From NCBI GenBank assembly GCA_023134675.1, contig JAGLUQ010000063.1, positions 1 through 6,340 of the forward strand: 6,340 bases of DNA, given 5' to 3'. Within the stretch, counting starts at the first letter, position 1. Each line of letters begins with the position of its first letter. Below are positions 6,332-6,340 of this stretch, in pieces. A model generated the notes under the pieces. That model had not been told where the DNA came from. It was given only the letters and a program-made list of their open reading frames with translations, and searched no databases. A program made the position numbers and the translations under genes. The DNA comes from Candidatus Aenigmatarchaeota archaeon. Its GTDB lineage: Archaea > EX4484-52 > GLR71.

Positions 6332-6339
6332 TATTTAAG
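6332..6339 (-). promoter_or_regulatory. Putative TATA box of the QHG/KLHP transferase gene
   Basis: The minus strand reads CTTAAATA, centred 25-26 bases before the ATG at 6310, the same spacing as the TTTAAATA box of the TagF-like gene. The leader region holds no Shine-Dalgarno. The window ends one base beyond, so upstream elements such as a BRE cannot be judged. Confidence 0.35.
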
Positions 6340-6340
6340 T

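Noticed and set aside
1..6340. Mobile element, CRISPR, tRNA or rRNA content
   Set aside because: No transposase or integrase motifs, no regularly spaced repeats, and no tRNA cloverleaf or conserved rRNA stretch were seen on either strand; genes fill nearly the whole window.

Overview
This is a gene-dense, AT-rich piece of a surface-polysaccharide (glycan) biosynthesis locus. All six genes lie on the minus strand, so transcription runs from high to low coordinates. In that order they are: a GT-B-type polysaccharide transferase with QHG and KLHP motifs (6310-4997), an HD-domain phosphohydrolase (4919-4278), a glutamine-dependent asparagine-synthase-like amidotransferase (4203-2323), a LicC/COG1213-type cytidylyltransferase (2313-1531), a TagB/TagF-type CDP-glycerol glycerophosphotransferase homologue (1485-229), and the first 68 codons of a family 2 glycosyltransferase (205-1) cut by the window edge. 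Gaps between genes are 77, 74, 9, 45 and 23 bp. No gene-free stretch reaches 300 bp. I see no RNA gene, mobile element, CRISPR array or clear terminator.

Organism: the sequence carries no phylogenetic marker gene. Several signs favour an uncultivated archaeon, perhaps of the DPANN type (for example Woesearchaeota-like). Base composition is low in GC, and many of the arginine and isoleucine codons read are AGA/AGG and ATA. Most notably, four of the six start codons lack a Shine-Dalgarno sequence but have a TATA-like A/T octamer centred about 25-29 bases upstream, as in leaderless archaeal transcripts. The two exceptions are the amidotransferase gene, which has a clear TAGGAG, and the cytidylyltransferase gene, which sits 9 bp behind it with a weaker AGGCGA. 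A low-GC bacterium cannot be ruled out, because TATA-like octamers are common by chance in such DNA.

How the genes may work together (inference): the cytidylyltransferase would activate a phosphorylated alcohol or sugar with CTP, and the TagF-like enzyme would transfer the resulting phospho-alcohol to a growing glycan. The amidotransferase probably amidates a carboxyl group on a sugar precursor such as a uronic acid, rather than making free asparagine. The QHG/KLHP transferase and the GT2 enzyme would add further sugars. Together this looks like synthesis of a teichoic-acid-like or amidated, phospho-substituted surface polymer. The HD protein is the odd member: it has its own putative leaderless promoter and no obvious place in such a pathway.
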